A stretch of 5,584 nt of DNA from Desulfobacterales bacterium (GTDB lineage Bacteria > Desulfobacterota > Desulfobacteria > Desulfobacterales > JAFDCJ01), in assembly GCA_020345785.1 (NCBI GenBank), contig CP070771.1:1526716-1532299 (forward strand), in the 5' to 3' direction. The position numbers were made by a program, and so were the translations under genes. The notes beneath the pieces were generated by a model. It saw only the letters and a program-made list of their open reading frames with translations, was not told the DNA's origin and made no database searches. Of the stretch, positions 1 through 5,478 are shown piece after piece (the first letter of the stretch is position 1; every line of letters begins with the position of its first letter).

Positions 1-142
1 TTTTAAATCGGACGCCTGAGATCAAAGAGACACTGCCGGTATTTTGAAACCTAAATTTTTGACTGCTCATCGTTATTAAAAAGCTTAAAAAGTAAAATTC
101 GGTCTTCAGCTGCCTTTGCAGCCCATCATTAATTTGAACGAA

Positions 143-241
143 ATAATTAATCCGCCCTGAAAAACAGGCCGCTCAGGGTTTTAATTTGCTCTTTGACAAC
201 TGAAGAAAGTTTTTAATTCCAAGGTCCGGCGGATTAATAAT
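143..241 (+). repeat. Inverted repeat bracketing the boxA element
   Basis: The arm at 143-156 (ending ATTAATCCGCC) is complementary to the arm at 228-241 (starting GGCGGATTAAT) at 13 of 14 positions, 11 of them contiguous. About 71 nt separate the arms, including the boxA-like element. In RNA this would close a large stem-loop. It could be a structural helix of a non-coding RNA, a processing stem like those flanking pre-rRNA, or the ends of a small mobile relic. Confidence 0.5.
187..199 (+). promoter_or_regulatory. boxA-like antitermination element
   Basis: TGCTCTTTGACAA matches the rrn boxA sequence of E. coli (TGCTCTTTAACAA) at 12 of 13 positions. In known systems boxA in the nascent RNA is bound by NusB/NusE (S10) and protects untranslated RNA such as rRNA leaders from Rho. 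No 16S rRNA or tRNA follows in this window, so the element is orphaned here. It also contains TTGACA (193-198), but no -10 at proper spacing follows, so I do not read it as a -35 box. Confidence 0.5.
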
Positions 242-355
242 AATACTGATTTACTCAAAAGAAAGGCAAAAGACGGGAATCAGGGATGAGGATTGAGTTG
301 TAGAGAATTCGAACGATTGAGAAAGCGATCCGCTCAGTTTTCAGCAATTTTTCAA

Positions 356-427
356 AAGACCGAGCAAAGTGAACCCATACCTGGAATCTCGGGTCTTGCA
401 GTCACGCCCTTAGCGTGACTTCTTATT
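356..427 (+). ncRNA. Two tandem stem-loops; 3' end of a putative plus-strand RNA
   Basis: The first stem-loop pairs 356-364 (AAGACCGAG) with 388-397 (CTCGGGTCTT), nine base pairs with one bulged G and a 23-nt apical part. Two bases later a second stem pairs 400-407 with 413-420 over a 5-nt loop, and a T-rich tail follows. No RNA family was recognised. The compact stem-loop plus terminator layout resembles the 3' end of a bacterial small RNA, but the 5' end and promoter were not found. Confidence 0.35.
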
Positions 428-429
428 TT
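400..429 (+). terminator. Rho-independent terminator-like hairpin, plus strand
   Basis: AGTCACGC pairs perfectly with GCGTGACT over the 5-nt loop CCTTA, followed on the plus strand by TCTTATTTT. The T-rich tail exists only in this direction. Read on the minus strand, after the M23 gene, the hairpin is followed by GCAAGACC and lacks a U-tract, so it is less suited to ending the M23 transcript. Confidence 0.55.
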
Positions 430-476
430 GCGGTCCGCTTTTCCCCGGCGCTGCGCTAAGCTGATCAATTCATGGA

Positions 477-1415
477 TCAGTTAAGAATGTATTTTTCGGG
501 ATTTACCGGGAGTCCGTTAAGATGTATTTCGTAATGAACATGCGGGCCGGTGCTGCGACCGGTATTGCCCATCAATGCGATGGGTTCCCACCGTTTCACC
601 TTTTCACCGCGCTTTTTCAAAAATTCATCACAATGGCCGTAGCGGGTGATCATACCGTGACCGTGATCAATTACAATTGTATTGCCCAGCAGCCCTTTTT
701 TTCCGACAAAGGTGACCACGCCATCTGCGGTCGCCAGGATGGGCGTTCCTTTGCGGCTGGATATATCATACCCTTTGTGAAACTCTCGTCGCTGGGTGAA
801 TGGAGATTTACGGTATCCGAACCTGGAGGTCACCCAGGATTTCACGCCTCTCGATATGGGACGGATGGCCGGCGTAGACGCCAACAGATTCTGTTGGTCT
901 TCAAGAGATTTGAGCAGAGATTCGAAATCCTCATGCTGATTGGCGGATGCACGGTTGAGCTGCTCAATTTGTTCGTGCATATCGCGCATCAAGCTGTTGT
1001 GCTTTTCCTTGATGGGAATTTGTGCGTCAAGGTCTTCGGGTATCGAACCGCCCACACCGAATATATTTTCGGAATCATCGGTCTTTTCGATGTTGGCGAT
1101 GATGCGAATCTTTTTCTCAAAACTGTTCAACGCAACCAGTTTGTCCTTAAGGGAGTTAATTTCATTGGCAAATTCTTGAATTTGCATGCGTTGATTATGA
1201 ATTTCTTCAAGCTGGCTGCTAATATACACCTCACGGTTTTGCAGGTGTGAGGTCGTTAGTCTCAAGTTGTAATAGTCATATATAATATAGCCAACTCCAG
1301 CAAATAGAGCTACCAGGGCAATTCCAAACAAACGGATCGATGTTTTGGAAGCGCAGATCTGTTTTGCAGGTGCGCCGCTGGTGCCCAATATGACAAAAGA
1401 AATTTTCTTTCGCAT
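477..1415 (-). CDS. M23 (LytM-type) peptidoglycan endopeptidase, membrane-anchored
   Basis: This is a predicted zinc metallopeptidase of 312 residues that would cut peptide cross-links of peptidoglycan in the periplasm. A short basic N-terminus is followed by one hydrophobic segment (about residues 28-47), which should anchor it in the inner membrane. A coiled-coil-like region (about 52-105) and a linker lead to a C-terminal M23 domain (about 190-310). The expected zinc ligands are H213 and D217 (HKGYD) and H294 (HVH), and the catalytic histidines are H261 (YGH) and H292, so the active site looks complete and the enzyme is not a degenerate LytM activator. I chose the ATG at 1415 because AAGGTGG lies 7 nt upstream. 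An in-frame start 27 nt further up would place this Shine-Dalgarno inside the gene. The gene is preceded by its own promoter, a c-di-GMP-I riboswitch and a terminator hairpin, so expression should depend on c-di-GMP. The exact bond cut cannot be told from sequence. Confidence 0.93.
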   Translation of the reverse strand: MRKKISFVILGTSGAPAKQICASKTSIRLFGIALVALFAGVGYIIYDYYNLRLTTSHLQNREVYISSQLEEIHNQRMQIQEFANEINSLKDKLVALNSFEKKIRIIANIEKTDDSENIFGVGGSIPEDLDAQIPIKEKHNSLMRDMHEQIEQLNRASANQHEDFESLLKSLEDQQNLLASTPAIRPISRGVKSWVTSRFGYRKSPFTQRREFHKGYDISSRKGTPILATADGVVTFVGKKGLLGNTIVIDHGHGMITRYGHCDEFLKKRGEKVKRWEPIALMGNTGRSTGPHVHYEIHLNGLPVNPEKYILN

Positions 1416-1493
1416 GATCAATCCACCTTGTAAAGCCCGCAAAAGGCGCTTGGTATTTCAATTACGGAAATGTTTGGCGTATTATAATGACAA

Positions 1494-1523
1494 ACGCCTT
1501 TGGGGATGATCACCCAAAGGCGT
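1494..1523 (-). terminator. Hairpin of the riboswitch expression platform
   Basis: A perfect 11-bp stem (ACGCCTTTGGG with CCCAAAGGCGT) encloses an 8-nt loop. It lies 12 nt downstream of the riboswitch aptamer and 78 nt before the M23 start codon. On the minus strand it is followed by TTGTCATTATAA, a U-rich but interrupted tract. Its position fits an intrinsic terminator whose formation depends on ligand binding. Whether c-di-GMP turns the gene on or off cannot be read with confidence, because no clear antiterminator pairing was seen. Confidence 0.7.
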
Positions 1524-1535
1524 CACAATTTTAAA

Positions 1536-1629
1536 AATCGGTAACCTGGCTGTCCTGGCCTTTAACGGCTTTAGATCCATGGTTTTGCGTCGCCATCTTT
1601 CGGTGACTTTGCCCTTTCCGTAAACGATT
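1536..1629 (-). ncRNA. Cyclic di-GMP-I riboswitch aptamer (GEMM-I)
   Basis: The minus strand shows the conserved GEMM-I signatures in order. A closing helix pairs AATCG (1629-1625) with CGATT (1540-1536). Inside it come GGGCAAA, a helix capped by a GAAA tetraloop, GACGCAAAACC, a CTAAAGCC/GGCCAGGA arm that fits the tetraloop receptor, and the 3' block ACAGCCAGGTTACCG. The order and spacing match the Vibrio cholerae Vc2 aptamer closely. The family binds the second messenger c-di-GMP. A subgroup in Geobacter and relatives binds 3',3'-cGAMP instead. The retained GGGCAAA, as in Vc2, argues for c-di-GMP, although this is a judgement by eye. The aptamer sits between a near-consensus promoter and a terminator hairpin upstream of the M23 peptidase gene. 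Confidence 0.93.
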
Positions 1630-1643
1630 CAGCTTAATTTTAA

Positions 1644-1672
1644 ACTATATTTGGTACCGCTGCGTTTGTCAA
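1644..1672 (-). promoter_or_regulatory. Sigma70-type promoter of the riboswitch/M23 transcript
   Basis: On the minus strand, TTGACA (1672-1667) and TATAGT (1649-1644) are separated by exactly 17 bp. This is a perfect -35 box and a -10 box with one mismatch. Transcription should start near 1637, about 8 nt before the aptamer closing helix, which is where a riboswitch leader is expected to begin. Confidence 0.8.
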
Positions 1673-1867
1673 GCGATAAAACCATTGTTTACACGACCTT
1701 GGCGGTACCCCGCTCGGGACTCCCGGCGAATCAAAATCATTCAAGCAGCACCTTGGCAGTGGCCCTAAAATACTATCCGGAGGTCCCCCCTCTGATGAAA
1801 GAGATAGCCATGCCTTTGACTGAATTCTAATCGGTACTGTGGACCATCCAATATATCGGCAAGTTTG
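1673..1867. other. Intergenic DNA between folD and the riboswitch promoter
   Basis: No supported gene or RNA was recognised. A 37-codon minus-strand reading frame (1878 to 1765) starts with ATG but has no Shine-Dalgarno and opens inside the A/T-tract hairpin, so I do not call it. Confidence 0.5.
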
Positions 1868-1890
1868 AAAAAAAACATTAGGTTTTTTTT
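1868..1890 (-). terminator. A-tract/T-tract hairpin after folD (weak terminator)
   Basis: Nine bases AAAAAAAAC pair with GTTTTTTTT around a 5-nt loop, 24 bp downstream of the folD stop codon. The T run could supply the U-tract of a terminator in either direction, but the stem has only one G-C pair. It is therefore a weak candidate. No better terminator was seen after folD. Confidence 0.3.
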
Positions 1891-1914
1891 AATTTTACCT
1901 TCAGGGGGGTCGAA

Positions 1915-2823
1915 TCAGGCGATGCCGAGACTGAATTTCAGCGATTTTAGGGTGTTTACCATCAGCATGGTAACGGTCATCGGACCGACTCCGCCGGGAA
2001 CCGGTGTAATGTATCCGGCAATTTCCTTGGCTTCATCAAAATCCACATCGCCTTTTAAGATGGCAATCTTTTTACCGGTCTTCTCGCTGATCTTTTCGCC
2101 GACCCGGTTGACCCCAACGTCAATAACACAGGCACCCGGTTTAATCCATTGGGGTTTTACCAATCCCGGAACACCGGCGGCAACGATCAGAATATCCGCA
2201 CGCTTGCAGTGGTTCTCTAAATCTTTGGTTCGGGTATGTACGACGGTCACCGTCGAATTGGCGCCCGGACCTTTTTGCAGCATCATGTTGGCAATCGGCT
2301 TGCCGACAATGTTTGAACGACCGACAACCACAACCTCAGCACCACTGGTTTCCACACCCGATCGAACAATCATTTCCTGAATACCAGCCGGAGTGCACGG
2401 GGGAAACTTCACCTCAGCGCCGCCGATCATCAAACGGCCCACGTTGACCGGATGAAAACCGTCCACATCTTTATCCGGATCGATGGCATTGAGAACCTTT
2501 TTTTCATCAATATGTTTGGGCAATGGCAGCTGAACTAAAATCCCATGGATGCTGTCGTCATTGTTATACTTTTCCACCAGGGCCAAAAGATCCTCTTCCG
2601 AAATATCCTCTGGTTGACTGTCTTGGATCTCCTTGAATCCAAGTTGATTGGCTGTTTTGATTTTCAACGTTACATAGGAAATGGAAGCCGGATTTTCACC
2701 AACCAGAATTGTAACAAGGCCGGGAACGACGCCATGTTTCTCCTTGATTTCCTCCACCTCTTTCTTGATTTCTTCAAGAATTGCCTCGCGAATTTCCGTT
2801 CCCTTAATTAGCTTTGCAGTCAT
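1915..2823 (-). CDS. folD: Bifunctional methylenetetrahydrofolate dehydrogenase/cyclohydrolase
   Basis: FolD interconverts 5,10-methylene-THF and 10-formyl-THF in the cytoplasm (an NAD(P)-dependent dehydrogenase plus a cyclohydrolase), feeding purine and formyl-Met synthesis. In acetogens and many sulfate reducers it also serves the Wood-Ljungdahl methyl branch. The 302-residue protein has the usual length. Family signatures are all present: ASISYVTLKIK with Y50 and catalytic K54, VQLPLP with Q98, DKDVDGFHPVNVGRL with D121, PPCTPAGI, the dinucleotide-binding GRSNIVGKP (168-176), GDVDF, and the C-terminal TPVPGGVGPMTVTML. The ATG at 2823 is chosen because AAGGAGG ends 6 nt upstream. The in-frame TTG two codons earlier would abut that Shine-Dalgarno. 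The gene is separated from argC by 374 bp of repeat-rich DNA, so it is probably transcribed on its own. No missing residue or frameshift was seen. Confidence 0.97.
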   Translation of the reverse strand: MTAKLIKGTEIREAILEEIKKEVEEIKEKHGVVPGLVTILVGENPASISYVTLKIKTANQLGFKEIQDSQPEDISEEDLLALVEKYNNDDSIHGILVQLPLPKHIDEKKVLNAIDPDKDVDGFHPVNVGRLMIGGAEVKFPPCTPAGIQEMIVRSGVETSGAEVVVVGRSNIVGKPIANMMLQKGPGANSTVTVVHTRTKDLENHCKRADILIVAAGVPGLVKPQWIKPGACVIDVGVNRVGEKISEKTGKKIAILKGDVDFDEAKEIAGYITPVPGGVGPMTVTMLMVNTLKSLKFSLGIA

Positions 2824-2907
2824 CTTCAACCTCCTTATTTAAAATGTTTGCGCCTTTTTTTAGTCCTTTGGCCCATTTCGCATTTCAATTATGTTAAATT
2901 TGCGCAT

Positions 2908-2936
2908 TCTTTAATTCAATTAAATTGAGATGTCAA
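2908..2936 (-). promoter_or_regulatory. Possible folD promoter
   Basis: A perfect TTGACA (2936-2931 on the minus strand) is followed after 17 bp by TAAAGA (2913-2908), a poor -10 box. The AT-rich DNA downstream offers alternatives such as TAACAT or CATAAT near 2890. A short dyad TCAATT-A-AATTGA (2916-2928) lies in the spacer and could be an operator, though AT-rich palindromes arise easily by chance. The leader to the folD start would be about 80 nt. Confidence 0.35.
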
Positions 2937-2948
2937 GAGGTCTTGCGC

Positions 2949-3190
2949 CTGGATACCGGAGTGGCGTTTTTATTGAGTTTACTGGATTTATTGAATTTAT
3001 TGGGTTGCAGGAAGCTGGATACCGGTTTCTCGATACTGGATACTGGATGCTCGATACTGATTTACGGCTGACGGCTGAAGTTTTGAGACGAATGGGGGAC
3101 GGCTTTAAAAGATATACAATCAATTAATAGTCAGCCCCATCCATGCCGAACGATGAACATCTAATAACCAATAACTAATAGCCAATAGCT
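2949..3190. repeat. Intergenic short tandem repeat region (7-nt and 9-nt units)
   Basis: Several unrelated short tandem arrays are packed between argC and folD. At 2969-3004 there are four copies of a 9-nt unit TTTAYTGRR. At 3029-3056 there are four copies of a 7-nt unit CTSGATR, with related GGATACCGG pieces at 2951 and 3018. At 3064-3077 there are two exact copies of ACGGCTG. At 3163-3190 there are four copies of AATARCY. The region reads open in two frames on opposite strands (about 65 codons each) only because the repeats lack stops; the predicted peptides are low-complexity and should not be called genes. Similar heptamer arrays are known in cyanobacteria as STRR sequences, and I recall like ones in deltaproteobacterial drafts. 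Confidence 0.7.
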
Positions 3191-3197
3191 TCAAGCA

Positions 3198-4235
3198 TCA
3201 AATAGGGAACGGCACATTGAGCAGTCCGGCGGTTTCATCAACCCCGAGCATAATGTTCATATTCTGAACAGCTTGACCCGCCGCGCCTTTCACAAGATTA
3301 TCGATGGCTGAGATGAGAATCAGGCGATTGTTCTTTTTATCCAACTTAAAGCCAATGTCGCAGTAGTTTGTGCCTCGCACGTGCAGCGTATCCGGCAACC
3401 TGCCGTCTTGGCACAGGCGAATGAAAGGCCGCCGGGAATATGCATTTTTATAACAGTCGACGATATTCTTTTCCGTCAGATCGGCCGCCGGCGTGGCGTA
3501 TATGGTGGTCAGCATGCCGCGTGTCATGGGAACCAAATGGGGTACAAAGGTAATGGAGACGGGCCGGCCGGCTTCGCGGCTTAAAACGGCATCCATCTCG
3601 GGATTATGACGGTGGACTGCCGCCTTATATGCTTTAAAAGATTCATTGACTTCACAAAAGTGAGAGGTGAGTGACAGGGAGCGTCCGGCGCCGCTGACGC
3701 CTGATTTTGAATCCGCCACAAGAGTTGCAGGATCCAACATTTCCTCTTTGAGCAAGGGAATCAGCGGTAAAAGCACACTGGTGGGGTAACATCCCGGGTT
3801 GCCGATGAGCCTGGCATTTTTAATCCGATCGGCATAGATTTCACTCAGACCGTAAACCGCCGAATCCAGCAGTTCCTTGGCAGAATGCGGCTGATAGGTT
3901 GATTCATAAACATCCGCATCATTGAATCGAAAATCCGCGGAAAGATCAATGACCTTTTTATCATCTCTTAAAATATCCGGCACAAAAGCCATCGGCAACT
4001 TGTGGGGAAGCGCCATAAATACCAGATCGGCGTGTTCGCAAACGAGATCCGCCGAGTAGTCCCGGCAAATCAGATCAACCAGCCCGGCCATGGCAGGATA
4101 TACCTGATCAAATTTAACACCAGCGTGCTGGCGCGATGTTATGATCGTTAGTCGGACCCGGGGGTGGCCCGATAAAATCCTGACAAGCTCTGCACCGGCA
4201 TATCCGGTGGCTCCCACTACAGCGACACGGGTCAT
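3198..4235 (-). CDS. argC: N-acetyl-gamma-glutamyl-phosphate reductase
   Basis: ArgC carries out the third step of arginine synthesis, the NADPH-dependent reduction of N-acetylglutamyl phosphate to N-acetylglutamate semialdehyde, in the cytoplasm. The 345-residue protein begins with a Rossmann fold (GATGYAG, residues 8-14). The nucleophilic cysteine is C149 in GNPGCYPT. Further family signatures are SKSGVSGAGR (176-185), the HRHNPE block with H208/H210 (a histidine here is the expected acid-base residue), FVPHLVPMTRGM (230-241), and NLVKGAAGQAVQNMN near the end. Its length matches the type 1 ArgC family. The ATG at 4235 is preferred: AAGGAG lies 9 nt upstream and the protein then starts right at the first beta strand. 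The in-frame ATG at 4265 has no Shine-Dalgarno and would add ten residues. No other arginine gene is in the window, so this is a detached arg gene. No clear terminator follows the stop codon. Confidence 0.97.
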   Translation of the reverse strand: MTRVAVVGATGYAGAELVRILSGHPRVRLTIITSRQHAGVKFDQVYPAMAGLVDLICRDYSADLVCEHADLVFMALPHKLPMAFVPDILRDDKKVIDLSADFRFNDADVYESTYQPHSAKELLDSAVYGLSEIYADRIKNARLIGNPGCYPTSVLLPLIPLLKEEMLDPATLVADSKSGVSGAGRSLSLTSHFCEVNESFKAYKAAVHRHNPEMDAVLSREAGRPVSITFVPHLVPMTRGMLTTIYATPAADLTEKNIVDCYKNAYSRRPFIRLCQDGRLPDTLHVRGTNYCDIGFKLDKKNNRLILISAIDNLVKGAAGQAVQNMNIMLGVDETAGLLNVPFPI

Positions 4236-4298
4236 TTCTCTGGGCTCCTTTTTGGCATGAAGCATGCGGAGTTTGTGGTTGGCTCTTATCTGTCTGCT

Positions 4299-4433
4299 TT
4301 AGCGAACATTTAGCGATGCATCATTCGCATGCACCTTGTGCTGTTCAGGAGGCTGCGGCAAGGGGTGCTGCGCCGGCAGACACAACCAGATCATGATAAG
4401 TAAACCAAAATTCTTTATTCGATCTCCATTCAT
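4299..4433 (-). CDS. Small uncertain ORF upstream of argC
   Basis: This frame could encode 44 residues starting MNGDRIKNFGLLIMIWLCLP, a short charged start followed by a hydrophobic run (about residues 9-19) and a polar tail, which resembles a small secreted or membrane peptide. Its ATG lies within one arm of a 21-bp inverted repeat and has no good Shine-Dalgarno (only GGTGG at a short distance). The frame stays open further upstream to a TTG at 4574 (91 codons), without an ATG before 4511. It ends 63 bp before argC on the same strand. I do not recognise a family. It may simply be untranslated leader. Confidence 0.15.
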   Translation of the reverse strand: MNGDRIKNFGLLIMIWLCLPAQHPLPQPPEQHKVHANDASLNVR

Positions 4434-4539
4434 ATGCCACCGGCATCTTTTAAGTTCGAACCACCGAATAATACTCTCCCGCTGCAACGGTAAGACCTTT
4501 TCAATTCTCACTGGCATAGCCGGTGGCGTATGAATGGAG
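4424..4539 (+). repeat. 21-bp inverted repeat around a 74-nt spacer
   Basis: The arm at 4424-4444 (beginning CTCCATTCATATGCC) is complementary to the arm at 4519-4539 at 20 of 21 positions. The only non-Watson-Crick position pairs 4435 with 4528. In a plus-strand RNA it is a U-G wobble and so still pairs; in a minus-strand RNA it is an A-C mismatch. The arms lie in the gap between the receiver-PAS gene and argC. No T-tract follows, so a terminator is unlikely. Candidates are a miniature mobile element, a structured RNA, or a cruciform. Confidence 0.65.
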
Positions 4540-4574
4540 TTTGGATTATTATCAGAGACTGAAGGCAACTGCAA

Positions 4575-4598
4575 GGAGATTCGGCAGGAGATTTGGCA
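4575..4598. repeat. Two tandem 12-bp copies
   Basis: GGAGATTCGGCA is followed directly by GGAGATTTGGCA, a tandem duplication with one mismatch in the gap downstream of the receiver-PAS gene. It is too short to assign a role and may be a replication-slippage product. Confidence 0.5.
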
Positions 4599-4653
4599 AA
4601 CATCATTTGCGCCGGCGGCGTATCAGTCCGCGTAAAATCTTCGCCGCAGGCGC

Positions 4654-5469
4654 TCAGGCTGTCGGCCCATTCGGCTCACTCATAAACGACGGCACCAGCA
4701 CAACGATCCATCCGACGACATTATCTTGCATTGTTATCGTCGAAACGGTTGTGCCAATCAAACGGCAACGGAAGTTTACAAAAAAAGAAACCTTCTTTGT
4801 ATCACCCTGGCGTTTTACCAGTTTGAGACCCCTAATGAGCTCGGCCCGCTCCTCAGCGGAAAGAAGATCGGCTACCGGTCGATTGAGGACGTCAACGGAA
4901 CTTTTGCCGATGATTTCGAGCGCCGTCGGATTCGCATTGATAATGCGGGTATCATCATCCACGACAATAATTCCCACGGCGGCACAGTTGATCACCGCCT
5001 GATGAAAATTCAGCGAATTCATCAATTCCATGGCATCACGTCTTGGATAGACATTGCCGGTGGCCAGGACTTTTTGCTCTGACGGGGGAAAAAGAGACTG
5101 GGTTTCCATGTCCGATAGAAATTCGTTGAGGGTTACCGTCAATTTGTCAATCGGACCCTTGGCAATAAAATAATCGGCTCCGATTTCATGCAGTGAGCCG
5201 AGCTGTTCAATCATGGTACCCGAAAGGGCCACCATGGGAAAATGGTTTCCATTATGTTTATCGCGAACGAACTTGAAAAACTGTCTTCCATCAACTTTTT
5301 GCAGGATCAAATCGGCAAAGAGGATATCAACCGTCTTATTTTCCAGCTGCGCGATACCCTGTTTTCCATTATAGGCTTTGAAAACCTGATAACCTCTTTT
5401 TGTCAGCAACCCGCTTAAAAATTCGACGAAGAAAAAATCATTATCTACAACCAGAGCTTTCTTGTGCAT
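4654..5469 (-). CDS. Response regulator: receiver plus PAS domain, no effector
   Basis: The 271-residue protein starts with a CheY-like receiver domain (about 1-120): acidic pocket D9/D11 (VVDND), phosphoacceptor D53 in FADLILQKVDG, the switch serine S83 (ALSGT) and the conserved K104. The lysine is followed by Gly instead of the usual Pro. A linker leads to a PAS domain (about 154-260), with the typical run AVGIIVVDDDTRIINANP, then NPTALEIIG and a matching C-terminal beta sheet. No DNA-binding, GGDEF, kinase or ATPase output follows, so it probably works by protein contacts or passes on a signal. Its cognate kinase is not in view. It follows the secretion/pilus ATPase gene with only 9 bp between stop and ATG, which suggests one operon and a role in controlling that machine (inference). 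The ATG at 5469 has AGGTGA 5 nt upstream. A GTG at 5478, directly after the upstream stop, is a possible alternative start. Confidence 0.88.
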   Translation of the reverse strand: MHKKALVVDNDFFFVEFLSGLLTKRGYQVFKAYNGKQGIAQLENKTVDILFADLILQKVDGRQFFKFVRDKHNGNHFPMVALSGTMIEQLGSLHEIGADYFIAKGPIDKLTVTLNEFLSDMETQSLFPPSEQKVLATGNVYPRRDAMELMNSLNFHQAVINCAAVGIIVVDDDTRIINANPTALEIIGKSSVDVLNRPVADLLSAEERAELIRGLKLVKRQGDTKKVSFFVNFRCRLIGTTVSTITMQDNVVGWIVVLVPSFMSEPNGPTA

Positions 5470-5478
5470 GATTGTCAC

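Larger units (their letters stand above)
1..476. other. Gene-free left flank carrying RNA-like signals
   Basis: I see no credible protein gene here on either strand. The stretch lies downstream of the minus-strand M23 peptidase gene and holds several plus-strand signals, listed separately: a boxA-like element, an inverted repeat around it, and two adjacent stem-loops with a T-rich end. A small hairpin (GCTGC/GCAGC with a CTTT loop, 109-122) and a dyad CCCTGA/TCAGGG (155-178) followed by TTTTAATTT are also visible. The dyad could be a weak plus-strand terminator for a gene left of the window. I found no convincing promoter. Confidence 0.6.

Noticed and set aside
304..316. T-loop-like GTTCGAATTC on the minus strand, suggesting tRNA or tmRNA
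   Set aside because: The flanking bases do not form a T stem, and no acceptor or anticodon arm is visible.
200..430. CRISPR array or 16S rRNA expected after boxA
   Set aside because: No regularly spaced repeats and no rRNA sequence are present in this window.
430..438. Palindrome GCGGTCCGC flanked by T runs
   Set aside because: Only one unpaired central base, so it cannot form a normal hairpin loop; too short to claim an operator.
522..1250. Long plus-strand reading frame of 242 codons
   Set aside because: It lies antisense inside the well-supported M23 peptidase gene and has no recognisable domain; it is a shadow frame.
1276..1461. 61-codon minus-strand frame overlapping the M23 start
   Set aside because: It is an alternative frame over the N-terminal coding region of the M23 gene and lacks support.
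1481..1486. TATAAT on the minus strand just before the M23 gene
   Set aside because: No -35 box at suitable spacing; the matching upstream position falls inside the terminator hairpin. The promoter upstream of the riboswitch is far better.
1765..1878. 37-codon minus-strand ORF between folD and the riboswitch
   Set aside because: No Shine-Dalgarno, start codon inside an A/T-tract hairpin, no recognised motif.
1865..2380. Plus-strand frame of 171 codons
   Set aside because: It is antisense to folD, whose family motifs are complete; low-complexity predicted product.
2920..3127. Reading frames of about 65 codons on both strands
   Set aside because: They arise from heptamer and nonamer repeats that lack stop codons; the predicted peptides are repetitive and have no family resemblance.
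4523..5082. Two overlapping plus-strand frames of 159 and 118 codons
   Set aside because: Both are antisense to the receiver-PAS gene, whose motifs are clear; no domain or ribosome site supports them.
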